Below are positions 1 through 11,375 of a DNA stretch of 64,000 nt, in pieces. Origin of the DNA: Takakia lepidozioides (Eukaryota; Streptophyta; Takakiopsida; Takakiales; Takakiaceae); the NCBI GenBank assembly GCA_030704615.1, contig CM060734.1:45400042-45464041 (forward strand). Direction: 5' to 3'. Position 1 is the first letter of the stretch. Every line of letters begins with the position of its first letter. The notes beneath the pieces were generated by a model. The model did not search any database. It was given only the letters and a program-made list of their open reading frames with translations, and had not been told where the DNA came from. Both the position numbers and the translations under genes were made by a program.

Positions 1-670
1 AGAGTGGGGAGCTGTTCCGGACTGCCAACTACCAAAAGGAATTCCCGCTGGTTCCAAATAGGTGGAGGGTTCTTTGGGAGAACAAAGGGGGACCGTTATG
101 CCCCGGTGAGCAGCCGAAGCTCCAAGTTGGCCCGGCGGCCAGGTTGGGAGTCAGGCGCGCGCATCAAAGCGAGTAACTATGACTTGAGGGGGGAGCTTAC
201 CGAAGTGAGGTGCGCGACACTCTTTGTGAAGAATTGTTATTCATCAATGCATCCGAAACTAGGCTTTATCTATTATAAGTATGGTCGTGTTTTATTAATG
301 TAAATGTTGTTTATGTTCAAGCTTTCGTTTATTGGTGAAGTTTAATGATGGCGAGGATCCAATGGCAGTAACATGCATTTCTTTGAAGCATTTCGAGATG
401 TTTTTGATAAATACGTTATGATTAGAGTGCAAAGAGTTTTGACTATGTAATACACATCCGTTGTTACTACGATAAGCATAGTTGCACAAAAATGGCGTGA
501 CATGGCGTAAATACATCAGCGTCACGTCAAAAACGGACTTTACGATAAATAAATATTTCTATTTCTTAATTTTACACCACTAAATTGCATGAGATGAATA
601 TGTTAGCAGCCATGTGGAATGCATACTGGAAATCAATATTTCATATTTATTTAATTTTAATAAAATCAGG
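1..670. other. No recognisable gene
   Basis: The first 230 bases are GC-rich, the rest AT-rich. A 99-codon open frame covers bases 4-303 but resembles no family I know. A short stretch near 170-182 matches a conserved 25S rRNA word by chance, but the flanks do not. Confidence 0.5.
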
Positions 671-679
671 AACGTCTGT

Positions 680-808
680 TTTTTTTAAAGATATTTTTCC
701 ATAAAATCAGGACCCCCAAAATAGATGGTCCCAATTTAAATATACATATTTTCAATCTAATTGGGACCGCCAAGCCTGCACTTCTATTTGGCTAGCGGTC
801 CGCCAATT

Positions 809-856
<48 letters not shown>

Positions 857-1262
857 CCGGTCCTGAACCATTTAAAAAATATTAAAAAAAACGGGACCAC
901 CATGCCAGCGCTTGTGGTTGGCTGGCGGATATGCTCGCGATCCCAATTTTTCTTTAAGAACTAAAAATTAATCCACTGTGGCGGTCCGAATTATTTCTTA
1001 AAATTAATAAAAATGGAGACTGTCATGTGGTTGGCTGTCGGCCCCGATTTGTTTTTGAAATAAATATTAATCCGGACCACAATGGCCACTGTGGCGGTCT
1101 GCATTAATACTTATATTCTAAAAAATCAGGACCGCTAGACTAGCGTTAGTGGTTGGCTGCCCTAACGTCCCGATTTTTTTAAAGATAAAAATTAATTCTG
1201 ACCAAAATTATTTAAAAATTTAAAAAAAATCAGGACCGCTCCGCCAGCTGGTGGTCCTGGTG
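680..1262. repeat. Cluster of diverged repeats around a GGACCGC / GCGGTCC motif
   Basis: GC-rich words (GGACCGCC, GCGGTCC, TGGTTGGCTG) recur every 60-130 bases inside AT-rich DNA full of AAAATTAAT tracts. TGGTTGGCTG appears three times (near 916, 1029 and 1152), each beside a GC-rich inverted word. This looks like a diverged tandem or foldback repeat. No coding potential is seen. Confidence 0.5.
812..855. repeat. (TA)n microsatellite
   Basis: About 22 uninterrupted TA dinucleotides lie inside the GGACCGC repeat cluster. Confidence 0.95.
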
Positions 1263-1540
1263 GACCTGTCCAAGTATGAATACCATATAGCAAAACATGA
1301 TTTGAAATTAGTGGAACAAAAGTTATAATATATATATTCTAGTATTCAATGTTGTTCAATAATTGACATGGACTCGATAGTAAAGAACATTGATCTGGGA
1401 TGGCAAAGGTTTTGGGATCGAACCTTTGCTATTCGTTTTTGCCGAAATTAGTGTCTTTAATTTAAAAATAAAAATCAATTAAAATAAAAATAAAAATATG
1501 GAAACGGAGGAGGATGATAAGATCACACAACTCATTAAAA

Positions 1541-2100
1541 ATTAATTGGGTCTTTAAGGCGCTGGTGGGCCCCAGCTAGTATGGGTGGCTGGGTGTTTTG
1601 GGGTGGCCCCGTCTCGACTCCTTACCGGCCCGGGTCCACTACGAAGGTGGGTCCACCCTCCTAGGCCACGGTGGGGCTGACTCTAGGCTGCTATCTAGGA
1701 TAAGGGATAAAAAAAAATTGATGATGTAGCAGCAAGCAGCAGGTAGTGTGGTGGTTGGGCGCATTGAATGGTATCAGCGAGGTTGCGGGTTGAACTCCAG
1801 TTGGTGCTGCATATGCATTGATGATGGTTTTTTTTTTTTTTATGGGCGAGTATTTTCAAAAAATAATTATAAGTCCCCGAGGGCGAGCCGGGCCGCGGCG
1901 CGGCGAGTGGATCCGAACCCACGAGTTGACCCTATAGTTGGTCCCGACGAGGCGGGTTGCGGCGCGGCTCCTATAGTTAGACCCGAGTAGACCCGGACCT
2001 GCGAGTGGACCATACCGGACCCGCCGGGTGATCACGGGCACCCCGTGGCCTTGCACCCAGTACTAGTAGGGCCCACTAGCGCATTAAAGACCCAATTAAT
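1541..2100. mobile_element. Foldback element with ~45-bp terminal inverted repeats
   Basis: The left end begins ATTAATTGGGTCTTTAAGGC and the reverse complement of the right end begins ATTAATTGGGTCTTTAATGC. The match continues through GTGGGCCC to about 45 bases with few mismatches. The interior is very GC-rich (CCCGGGTCCAC, GGCCGCGGCGCGG) and folds on itself. There is no transposase, so this is a non-autonomous DNA element or MITE-like foldback. A clear target-site duplication was not found. A tRNA-like segment is nested inside. Confidence 0.7.
1727..1840 (+). mobile_element. tRNA-derived SINE-like segment nested in the foldback element
   Basis: A B-box-like word GGTTGAACTCC (1788-1798) lies about 35 bases after an A-box-like TAGTGTGGTGG, followed by a T13 run. 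The 10-mer ATTGATGATG occurs at 1717-1726 and 1817-1826 and could be a target-site duplication, although it is low in complexity. The box match is imperfect. Confidence 0.4.
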
Positions 2101-2290
2101 CTAAAATAAGATGCTAAGATCACCACAGACGGAGATGAAATATAAACGGGTGGTAGAAATGACCAGAAAACAAACAAATACGTCTGTTTTTCGTTCAGTT
2201 TTGGATAAAGGACACGTATCGCAAAGTTTACCATTAAAAAAATAAAAAATAAAAGTCCAAGTTACAAAAAAATTTCACATCATGCTATTT

Positions 2291-2400
2291 GACTTGTTGG
2301 TTAGATCACTTATCCGAAAGACAGTACATATGAGATCTAGGGTTCAATTTTTTTCTATTGAAGACCTATTCTTTTAGGTCTTTTATTGTAGGGTTGTCAT
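2291..2400 (+). mobile_element. tRNA-like SINE head
   Basis: An A-box-like TTGGTTAGATCA (2297-2308) and a B-box-like GGTTCAATTT (2341-2350) sit at tRNA-like spacing, followed by T-rich DNA. This resembles the 5' head of plant tRNA-derived SINEs. It does not form a clean tRNA cloverleaf, so it is not called a tRNA gene. Confidence 0.4.
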
Positions 2401-4555
2401 TTGTAACTCTTTAAATTTCTTCTCTTCTTCGTTTATGGCTTATATGGTGCGCGATGAACTTACGTTATGCTCGAACAGCTTCCAGCTCTGCTACTTTGGT
2501 CTGCTCTAGCAACGACAATGTGTCTCCTTTCTTTGCCACATTCGTAACTATTCTCTACCAAAGAATGTCACAAGAAGAGCACGACTCCACACTATAAAGA
2601 TATCTTTCTGTTTCTCTCAAATTCACTTGTTTTCTTCTTGTTCTGCCTCTTCCTTCCTTCTCTAGTAGGGTGAAAGTAAACTACCGTGGTTCAGGAAAGT
2701 CCACTGTGTGGCCTACACAAGAAGTTCCAAGGTTTTTCAGAATTTTGATTTGATGATTATGAAAAAAATAGTTGCTAGATTCATCCATGTTGAAAAGTAT
2801 GAACCATCTAAAGTTGACAGTAACAGACATTATGGCATTATTTTTATTTTTTCAAGTACAAGATATTATTTATATTTTTTATTTTATTTTTTATATTTAT
2901 ATTTTCGTTATATCGCATAGTGGGACTCAGGCTACTCTTCGTCTACATGAAATGTACATTTTAGTGAAGCAAGTCCATTGGTTTACTTTGTATTCATGCA
3001 CTTCGACAAAATCAATTTTTTGAGGCTCACAATAATATATAGAAGTAAAAAATTTCACTAATTTGATGTTTTCTATATAACTATATTTTAAAGAGTAGAA
3101 CAATACTAATATGAGTCCCTTTTATCATATTTGTTTTCTATAGTGAATGCAAAAAGTCCATAACAAGTTTTTTTTATGGACTGTGACACCGTCGTATGCA
3201 CTTTTCTAAAGTCCATTACTTCGACAAATCAACTTCATTTCTTGGTGAGAATTTAAAGATTAGAGCTTGTAGTAATTGGAAACATAAGAGTAAGTCTCAT
3301 TTGTAATAAAAATTTGTCGCTAAGGTAATTTTTGAATCAAACTATGTCATGTAAAACACATGTAGTGACACGATAGGTGATTTGGTCAAGGCTAGGAGCA
3401 CAACCTTGTATTCTCATTTCTTGATGACTCAGTATGATGGCAGAGATGGATTGAGCATTTTAGAGTAACCACAGAGTTTGTGCGTCAATAGACTAAGAAA
3501 TTGAAACATTTGATAGAGAAAAAGACATAAAATACAAGTGTGTTATTTGGCATGTAGGCATAAGTGTAACATGTTCCCTCCACAAATATAATTAGTTCAT
3601 GCAGTTGAGTACTTGTAATGCAGTGAAATGTTCGCAATTGGGAAGTCCACAGTACATCTGGTTCTACAGAAATTTGTGTATGCTGTTAATGTAGTATTCA
3701 GAAATCAAATTCGATGGCCAGAATGAGAGGACTTATCACAAGTAATGGCAGGATTCAAAGATTCTATTGCTTACCTTTTGTGCAAAAGCCTAGTTCCGAT
3801 CATGATGGTCAGATCTTGATGACGATATCTCTTCCTGAGCCTCGACTGAATTCAATTGTATACTTCCATGACTCGCGGCAAGATTTTCACAATAACCCAA
3901 TAGGCCGCACTTTCCATCCCAGTAAATTCTAGAAACTCACTCACTCACTGTCCAAAATTGTGGACGTTTGCCATCGACAGGGTTGTGTGGATATACAACA
4001 ATCCGTCCACCCACAAATCAATATTACTTGCCCCTGCTTCTCGTCTCTGAGAGAATTTTGATTTCAGAGTTTGCTCATGATTCAGCATGCGAATCATGAT
4101 TACCAATAATGCATATTTCCCCAGCTGTGGTTGCCGATAATTTGTAACTTCCCCTCTCATTAGCTATTTCTAAACACACTTTGACAGGTTCGTCGCTACG
4201 CAGCTATATGGCTCATAAAACATAAGTAGAATGGCAGTTGAATACCACACACAGTTGGCATTGGCGCAACTGGCGCGTGAATTGGAGATGGGGGCGAGAA
4301 TGACGATCCACGTAGGAGCACTGCATTGACGGGGAGCACTGAATTAGAGACAGGGGGCGGGACGGGGGAGGGACGAGCGATCCACGTCGCAGCACTGATT
4401 AGGACGGTGATGATTGCTAATGATTGCTCAAATTGAGCAAATGCTTGAATTTAAGCTAACAGCCATTGGGTCAAACCGATCTCGACCGTTAAGATTTTTT
4501 TTCAAGCTGACCCAATGGTTATTTTCTCCTAAATGAAGGTGGCCCTATGGAGGCC
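2401..4555. other. AT-rich intergenic DNA, nothing recognised
   Basis: Only short open frames (up to 83 codons) without recognisable motifs. Probably old repeat sequence. Confidence 0.5.
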
Positions 4556-4559
4556 CCAT

Positions 4560-5180
4560 TCTTCCCCTAATGTATCTGCTTTATACCAGAAGTCCGTGCA
4601 TGGAGACTTATTCAATCTCAAACGTGCTGCTTAAGATGACATCAGACCCTATATGATAGGAGACAAAGGTTATCCGTTACTACCCTGCTTAATGGTTCCT
4701 CACAAATAGGTTGGCAATGTGCATCACACTATTCTAGAGGTTTTTTATAAGTACAAGCACCTTTGCCGAGGGAGGAGTATTGTGATAAACTCCTTTGGGA
4801 TACTAAAGACTTTTACAGAATTGCTAACAAAGACTAATGTACATATCATTTTCCTTCCACACATAGTAATATGTTGCTGCATGCTCTACAACATGATCCT
4901 GGATGGAAAAGATGTGGACATTGATGCACTTATAGCACAATTAGAGCTATAAAATCATGTAGATTGTGCCCTTCACATTGGTAGAAGTAGGGAGAATGAA
5001 CAGTAGATTCAAGCAGAACAAACAAATGACAATGATGGTGAACTTGCCCTACAAGGTGCTGCGATTTTGGGGATTGCGCATACTTCTGGAGCAATTTCTT
5101 GGAAACAGACCCATAGGTGTTGAATTGATCAAATGTCTTGGAAACATAGTTGAAGGTTTCTATGAGTTGTTTGATTTTTA
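4560..5180 (+). pseudogene. PIF/Harbinger-type transposase relic (C-terminal part)
   Basis: A GDKGYPLLPCLMVPHK-like segment (about 4650-4710) is followed by a 77-codon frame at 4719-4952 containing FGILK, VHIIFLPHIV and the NMILDGKD motif. This is the order seen in DDE_Tnp_4 (HARBI1/PIF) transposases. The second catalytic Asp (GDKGYP) is present. The position of the third acidic residue reads VINSFG instead of the usual IE(N/Q)AFG, so the catalytic Glu is lost. Stops and frame changes separate the pieces. The transposon ends were not found. Confidence 0.75.
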
Positions 5181-6670
5181 AGATAAAAGTGTGATATTAC
5201 AACTTGAGACGCTAGGCTAGGACTAAAATGTTTGATGGCAATGAAATGAACAAGGCTTGAATCAATTGAAAAAATTTGCTATCAATTACAAATTCATGGA
5301 ATTGATGCTAAAAATCTTCGTCAATAATCATGTGGAGACCTATTCGTGATCAGAAGCAATTAACGGTGGAGGCATAAATATCTTGTCCTTGACGAATGCA
5401 TGACACATAACAGTGTTCAAATTTGAGAGAACATTCATCATGTTCTTGCTCGTTTTGTGCATTGTCTTTTCTCTGTCTTTGAGGTATTAGAGTTGTTTCT
5501 TGAATGTGCGCTCATGAATATTGGTGTGTCATTCTTCAAGTTGAAGTTGGGTGGTGTCATAGCATCCCTGAGGACTTCCATGTTCTTGTCAATGGTCTCA
5601 ATGACATCGAAAATATACTGGCACGTTTATGTTTGACCCTTGTGCTACCTGGTGTCTAGAGTCTGACCCCTATTAAAGACCCCTCTTGATATGTAGAGAA
5701 CCATAACAAGTCAACTCGTGGACACTTTCTTTTTACACCAATCCCGTCTAGGACCATATTCTTGATATGTAATCTACAATTTTCTTAGGAAGTATGTAGA
5801 CAGGAATGTGCTTCAGTACCACCAAAGATGGAATAGCAATTCCTAAGCTCCTCCTTGCAATCCTTGCAAATCTTATGGGATACAAACTCCTCCTTGAGCT
5901 CTCCAACACCTTGGTGCAACACCACACGCACTCCCATTGCAATACTTTGCAAGTCTTGTGATACAAGAGTTTTTTCTAGCTCTCTCACTCCTTGAATACA
6001 CAGCACTTTGGTTACCCTATTTGCAAACCTTGTATTCACAAGAGCTCTCTTCTTCGAGTTTTCCACCTCCTTAGAGCAAAGCAATGTCTTTCAAAGCCCT
6101 AAGAACCACAAGGATTTTCTTTTGCAGTACTTACAACTTGTAACACAAGAAATTTTCCCAAGCTATTTTCTCAAGCTTTCAAGCTTTTTCAACACCCAAG
6201 TGCACAACTAACCCTTACACCCCGCACTCACAAGCATAATGATGTTTTTTTCTAGTGATAAATGAAGTAGAGAATGATAGAAGCGGATTGCAATGTAATA
6301 CATTAAAGCATGAAACCACCAGTACATGCTAAGGAGTTGCAATCCTAAACTCTTCTAAGTGCAAACCGACTCTATCACTCAATATAAATCAAGCAAATGA
6401 CAAAGAAATCCACCATATAACAGATGTCACATATACAACCACTTAAGAACTAAAGCTATGGCGGTGAGAGAGGCATCGGGACGCTCGATTAGAAAAAGAT
6501 AAACCTGAGGCTAATATGGAGATAAGCCTCTCCACGTTCCAAAGTGAGATTTATCACCTCATTTGACACATGGAACCAAATTGAAGTCCCAATGCCAACA
6601 AAATACAAATAATATAAATGTATAATATCATAATTTGTTAGAAATAACTACTTTTAACTAACCTGCATGA
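5181..6670. other. Non-coding, with diverged ~75-bp tandem units
   Basis: Between about 5850 and 6200 a loose unit (TTGCAAA.CTTGT..CACAAGAG..CTC) recurs about four times. The segment 6110-6395 resembles 46070-46265 in intron 2 of the DNA glycosylase gene, including TTCTTCTAGTGATA and CTCTATCAC, so it belongs to a dispersed repeat. No gene was recognised. Confidence 0.45.
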
Positions 6671-6907
6671 CTAAAACCATGACAACGCCAAAACCTCTAA
6701 AAGTCTTTTTGGACAGCTCTGATTCCAGGCCACAAGAGCTTTTTTACTTGGAACACAAAGAGAACCACCCCAAAGGAAATTGTAGAAGAGAACCCTTACA
6801 TTTTGGAATAGCTTTGAAGGTGGCCAAACAATAGAGAAAAACCAGATGGAAGATGTCAAAACCTGGTTTAGAACTAAAACTCTACCTACGATGGAGAACA
6901 TAGCCAA
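6671..6907 (-). pseudogene. LINE (non-LTR) reverse transcriptase fragment
   Basis: A 78-codon minus-strand frame carries FSIVGRVLVLNQVL, FFSIVWPPSKLF and FYNFLWGG followed by KALVAW. This is the characteristic C-terminal part of plant L1-type reverse transcriptase. It is a short isolated relic without the catalytic core, cut off just before the LTR retrotransposon at 6996. Confidence 0.8.
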
Positions 6908-6995
6908 ACTCCAATAAGTCAGTTTTGCTTTGAGCCTAGATAAAATGGCCGCAAATCTTTATTGTTCAAAGATATCTAGACCAAAACTGATACCC

Positions 6996-7463
6996 TGTGA
7001 AGCCTCAAAACGAGCCTGAAGCATATACTCCCTTCCTCTCAAGAAACAAGTTTTCACAACAAATGGGCAAGCGGAAAGAGCAGGTGATGCGTGAGAGGAA
7101 GATCAAGCTTGAGGATCTGACACACAGGAGCTCTCATCCAAAGCTTGTACACCAAAATCACATATACACTAACACCCGAGTACACCACCCTGACCTTGTC
7201 TCAGGACGCCGTCTTTATACAATAGTCATAGCTTTAGTTGCCCGCCGCGTGGCGAGGCGTCACAAGCCAAAACCCACGGCGCCACTTTGTAACCCTAGAT
7301 CTGATGAAGGGCCAGGATTGAGCCACCAGCCAAAACTAACCCTAACCTAGATATCATTGTAACGGTTTAACGGCATTATACGTCAAAAATTTATACTATG
7401 GATGTGTATCGCCATTTGAATGAAACGGGTCATTTCTAGGCTAAGCAAATATGGGCCATCACA
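6996..7463 (-). repeat. 3' LTR of the Ty3/Gypsy element
   Basis: On the minus strand it begins TGTGATGGCCC and is colinear with 15364-15821 over 458 bases without visible indels. Its outer end carries ten further bases (AGGCTTCACA on the minus strand) that the other LTR lacks; with them the LTR would end TTCACA, complementary to its TGTGA start. A purine-rich GTGGGGGG (minus strand, near 7478-7485) lies just inside and is the likely polypurine tract. Confidence 0.88.
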
Positions 7464-7783
7464 TTTGTGAAGCCTACCCCCCACGAAAAATCCCGAGCTC
7501 CGCGAAGGAAAACAAATAATAAGGAAATATCACCATCCACTGCTGGGTAAAATACCTACCAAGGGAAAACCTGGCACCTGCAAGTTGGGCCGAGGACAAA
7601 ACCCTTGGCTAGGAAAACCGTGTAGGGAGTACAGATGGTAATATACCATGAAACTTTAAAATGTTTCGAAGTCCTAGAGAGATCAAGTCCTAGGACCCCA
7701 AGAATCACCATCCGTAAACTAATACTAAGCCGCTGAAGATAAGATGATCAAGCTGAAGTAGATCGGCAAAGAAGATCAAGACA

Positions 7784-9145
7784 TTACCCCACCGTGCGCC
7801 CCTCCACATTAATACATGTAAGATAAAAAACTAGCTCAGAATGCACCAAGTCCCTCAAGGAAACAAGTTCGTCCCGCACTTCAGTATTAGAGCCTTGTGG
7901 AAGAAGGAGAGCACGTCGCCCATGTGAAAGTTGATAGATCACGTAGGGACCGTCGATCTTCAGTTTAGATTTGCATGCATGCTTGCCATGCTGTAATCGA
8001 ACGCACACGGTCTGTTCCACCTGAAACAGGTTAGAGTACTTGACACGCTTGTGAAAATTACGGGCCTGGGTTAGCTGAGCCTTACCAAAGTTCGTTTTGG
8101 CATCATGGATAGACATCGCATGCCGAGCATGAAGATCCTCAACAAAGGTATCAAGATCAACCGGATCAGCAACAGTAGAGATAAGAGGGGTAGAATGCAA
8201 ATGAGAGACACACTTGCAACCATATAACAACTCAAAAGGAGTCTTCTCGGTGCTAGCATGCACGGCGGTGCGATAAGCAAAGAGAATAGGAAGAAGAAAG
8301 ATATCCCACTCCCTGGTAAGTGCGCCATTCTTCTCCAACATTCGGCAAAGAATTTGGTTGAAGCGTTCCATAAGGCCATTGGTCTGGGGATGGTATGGGG
8401 CTGTGGTGGAATGCTTAACACCAAAATTGAAGCAAATCACTGTGAGGAGCTGGTTACAAAACTCCTTGCCCTGATCCGTTAGTATCTCCCGAGGACACCC
8501 ATGTCGCATAAGGATCTCATTGAAGAAGAACTGAGCTACAGCATCACTAACCGTGGAATGCAAAGGCCGGACTTCTATCCACTTAGTCAAGTAGTCGGTA
8601 GCAACACAAAGGTAGCTTCGACCATTTGATGTGAGTGCGAGGGGTCCTACTAAGTCAATGTCAACACGAGCAAAAGCATGGGTGACAGGCAAAGGCTGTA
8701 GCTCATACAAGATCCGGGCCCTAGGGAGAGCAATGTTAGCACAACAATCTTCACACTTAGAGATGAACTCCGTGACGTTCCGGTGAATGCCCAGCCAATA
8801 GTAAACCTCTTGGATGCGAGCCACGGTTTTCTTGATACCAAGGTGACCTGCATACAAGGAACAATGGAAATGCTCCAATAAAGCATTCAGCTGGCTCCGT
8901 GGTGGCACCTCCAAGTAGCATGACACTCCCCCTCTAGTGAGTTCCTTGAAAAGCTTATCACCCATGAATTGGTGAGTACACACATGATACAGAATTTGTT
9001 TACGCAAGGACTCGGAAAGGCCAGCTGACGAACGCCCTGATTGACATCGTTGGAGTAGCGCAGCATGTAGCTGATCATTCATGACTGCACTGCACATAAG
9101 AGGTAGACAATGGGTTTTAGAGAAGGTGGTATGGAGTGCCTGCAC
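7784..9145 (-). pseudogene. Ty3/Gypsy integrase domain
   Basis: This 453-codon frame is the best preserved part of the element. It carries the zinc-binding HHCC region (HFHCSLYAGH ... CEDC), then the DDE core: Asp in VDIDLVGPL, Asp in LTDQGKEF, Glu in GLMERFNQ. A C-terminal GPY module (KIDGPYVIY) follows, with no chromodomain. Integrase joins cDNA ends to host DNA. All catalytic residues are present, but the polyprotein upstream is broken, so it is annotated as part of a defective element. The exact N-terminus is processed from a polyprotein and cannot be read. Confidence 0.92.
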
Positions 9146-9373
9146 CTATGATCTCCAACCAGGGATACCTTCACCTCATTTGTTACTACTCATGGACAGC
9201 CAAATCGGCCTTGAGGTTCAAGCCAATAGTCACACCGAAGTGCAGCAGCTGAATTACAACATATTCGGGGGTCTAGGAAAGAGAAGAACTGAAATACAAC
9301 AAAGAACTTCCACCAAACCATCCGAATTTTCTCTAAGCGATAAATCCACCACACATACTCACACACGAATAAA

Positions 9374-9963
9374 TCAACCAGGATCATCAAGAAGGCTAGA
9401 CCAGCCCCAAGCAGCCAATATGCCATTGGAATCCAAGGCCAAGGGGTGCTGATCTGCACAAAGAAGGTTGAGAAGAGGGGCAAGATCAGGAGGAGGGGCT
9501 GCATCAGCAACAACAAGGTCATCCAAGATGAGCATAGGCCTGCTGACAGGAGGATCAACCCGTGTGAGCGCATCAGCATTCGTGTTTTCCTTGCCCTTCT
9601 TGTAGACTATATCCATGTCAAATTCCTGCAGGTACATAGCCCATCTAGCAAGTCTGCCATGAAGTTCCCTTGGTTTAACAAGAGCCTTAAGTGGAAGATG
9701 ATCGGTCTCTACCACAAACCGGCTGCCATGTAAATATTGCCTGAAGTGCTTCACACCAAAGACCAGGGCTAGACCCTCCTTATCAGATACATGGAATAAT
9801 TCCTTTCATGACGATCTAGACGACGAGATGCATAAGCTATTACATGCTCCTTACCTTCTACAACTTGACATAAGATTGCAGAGATGGCAACATCTGATGC
9901 ATCAGTATGAAGCAAGAAAGGTAATTCAAAGTTGGGAAACATCAGGATGGGAGCTGAACACAA
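9374..9963 (-). pseudogene. Ty3/Gypsy RNase H domain, split by a frameshift
   Basis: The first frame (9963-9769) has FLLHTDASDVAISAIL with the first catalytic Asp. The second (9754-9374) has FVVETDHLPLK and NTNADALTR with later acidic residues. The two halves lie in different frames and join near 9760, so the domain is interrupted. RNase H would remove the RNA template during reverse transcription. Confidence 0.9.
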
Positions 9964-9993
9964 AGCTTTGCGAAGGGTGTCAAAGGCAGCTTG

Positions 9994-10845
9994 CTAGGAG
10001 AAGGTCCAATCAAACTTGGCATCTTTGCACAACACCTTGGTCAGAGGGTGAGCAAGCACGACAAAGTTCTTTATGAAGCGCCTATAATAAGAAGCCAGAC
10101 CAAGGAAAGATTTAATACAATGTTTATCCATGGGGATAGGAAAGCCCCAAACAGACTCAAGCTTGGCAGGATCAGGAAGCAAACCATCTTTGGACAGGAT
10201 ATGACCAAGAAAGTGCAGCTCAGGCATGAACAACTCACACTTCTTGGGCTTTACCTTGAGTCTTGTAGTGCACAAATTGCTGAAAACACGCTGCAGATCA
10301 GTCAAGTGAGCATCAAAATTGGCTAAGTATACATTGATATCATCAACATAAATTAAAGCACACTCCCAGCGAAGATTGCCCAAGACAATGTCCATGAGGC
10401 GTTGGAATGTAGAGGTGGCATTGCACAAACCAAAGGGCATGGTCTCATATTGGTATTTGCCCATGCGACACACAAAAGGTGTCTTTTCCTTGGCTGCTTC
10501 AGTGAGACGAACTTGCCAGATCCTGGGTAGTGGGTAGGCATCCTTCTTGGTGATGTCATTCAGTTTTCTGAAGTCAACACAGAAGCGGGTGGTGCCATCT
10601 TTCTTACCAACCAGGACAATATGACTGGCCCAGGGAGAAACTGAAGGTTTAATCACACCAACATTTAGCATTTTCTGGACTTCTTCTTGGACTGTAGCAC
10701 GCTCCTTGACACTCTCTCGGTATGCAAATTGTTTAATAGGAGGTCCTTCAATGACAATGTCATGTTGAATGATGGGAGTGCGCCCTAAATCAGTGGATCC
10801 CAAGCTGAAGACATCTAGATTTTTTGCAATAAGCATAATTTCCAC
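9994..10845 (-). pseudogene. Ty3/Gypsy reverse transcriptase with an internal in-frame deletion
   Basis: A 283-codon frame contains VGKKDGTTRFCVDFRKLN, DAYPLPRI, MPFGLCNATSTFQ, the catalytic YVDD, and FLGHILSKDG. After PRI the sequence jumps straight to WQVRLTEAAKEKTPF. The usual stretch holding motif A (LDLxSGYWQ, with a catalytic Asp) is missing, about 25 codons, while the frame stays open. A single TAG (near 10857) separates it from the upstream 10855-11124 linker frame. The protein cannot be an active polymerase. Confidence 0.9.
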
Positions 10846-10854
10846 TTTCCTCCT

Positions 10855-11124
10855 CTAACCTGAGGAGAGAGTGGTACCCAACTTAATTTCAGATAATACT
10901 TTGGTGAGGGTTGTCTTACTTTCAGGGCTGAGATCAGGGACAGGTGGTGGTGCAATTGCAGCAAAAGCAGCAACAGCTTCCAAGGGGCCGTGTTGGATGC
11001 CAATGGCCTCAAGTCTAAAGCCAACTTCCACCTTTTGTATTTCAGCAATGGGTAGAGCAATGATACGAGCCAGAACCTGCCCCTTCTTAATAGTCATAGG
11101 GAAGCGCTCTGGATCAGCAACCAA
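10855..11124 (-). pseudogene. Protease-RT linker frame of the Ty3/Gypsy element
   Basis: An 89-codon frame (KKGQVLARIIALPIAEIQ ... LTKVLSEIKLG) continues into the RT frame after one TAG. It has no catalytic motif and is the expected spacer between protease and RT. Confidence 0.65.
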
Positions 11125-11375
11125 AATCTTGACTTCTTGCCTATATCATTTATCTATAACACCAGTGGCCACCAGGCAATGTTTAAGGGCAGTCAGTCTC
11201 CTCCACCCCTCAACTTCAAGGAAATGAGCAGCTGGACATAAGAAGGCAAGACCAGACTTAACCACCTTCTGGGTCATGGCAGGGATGGTGATGTTGAGAG
11301 GTGCACGAATCAGAGTAGAGTTCTTTGGAATAGCTATGGGTACCCCTGTTTACCCCCAACACTGGGAACATGCCA

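Noticed and set aside
165-182. GAGTAACTATGACT, identical to a conserved 25S rRNA word
   Set aside because: The flanking sequence on both sides does not continue as rRNA; a short chance match.
1880-2040. GC-rich stretch encoding Asp-Pro-Thr-Arg-like repeats in both strands
   Set aside because: Part of the foldback element arms; periodicity comes from ACCCG words, not from coding.
7100-7350. Similar ORFs of 117 and 87 codons at 6997-7350 and 15445-15708
   Set aside because: They lie in the two LTRs and are antisense to the element; similarity reflects LTR identity, not a gene.
7330-7350. CTAACCCTAACCTA, telomere-like
   Set aside because: Only about two repeat units, and present in both LTRs.
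8071-8424. 117-codon minus-strand frame overlapping the integrase
   Set aside because: Shadow frame of the integrase ORF, low complexity (Leu/Ser-rich).
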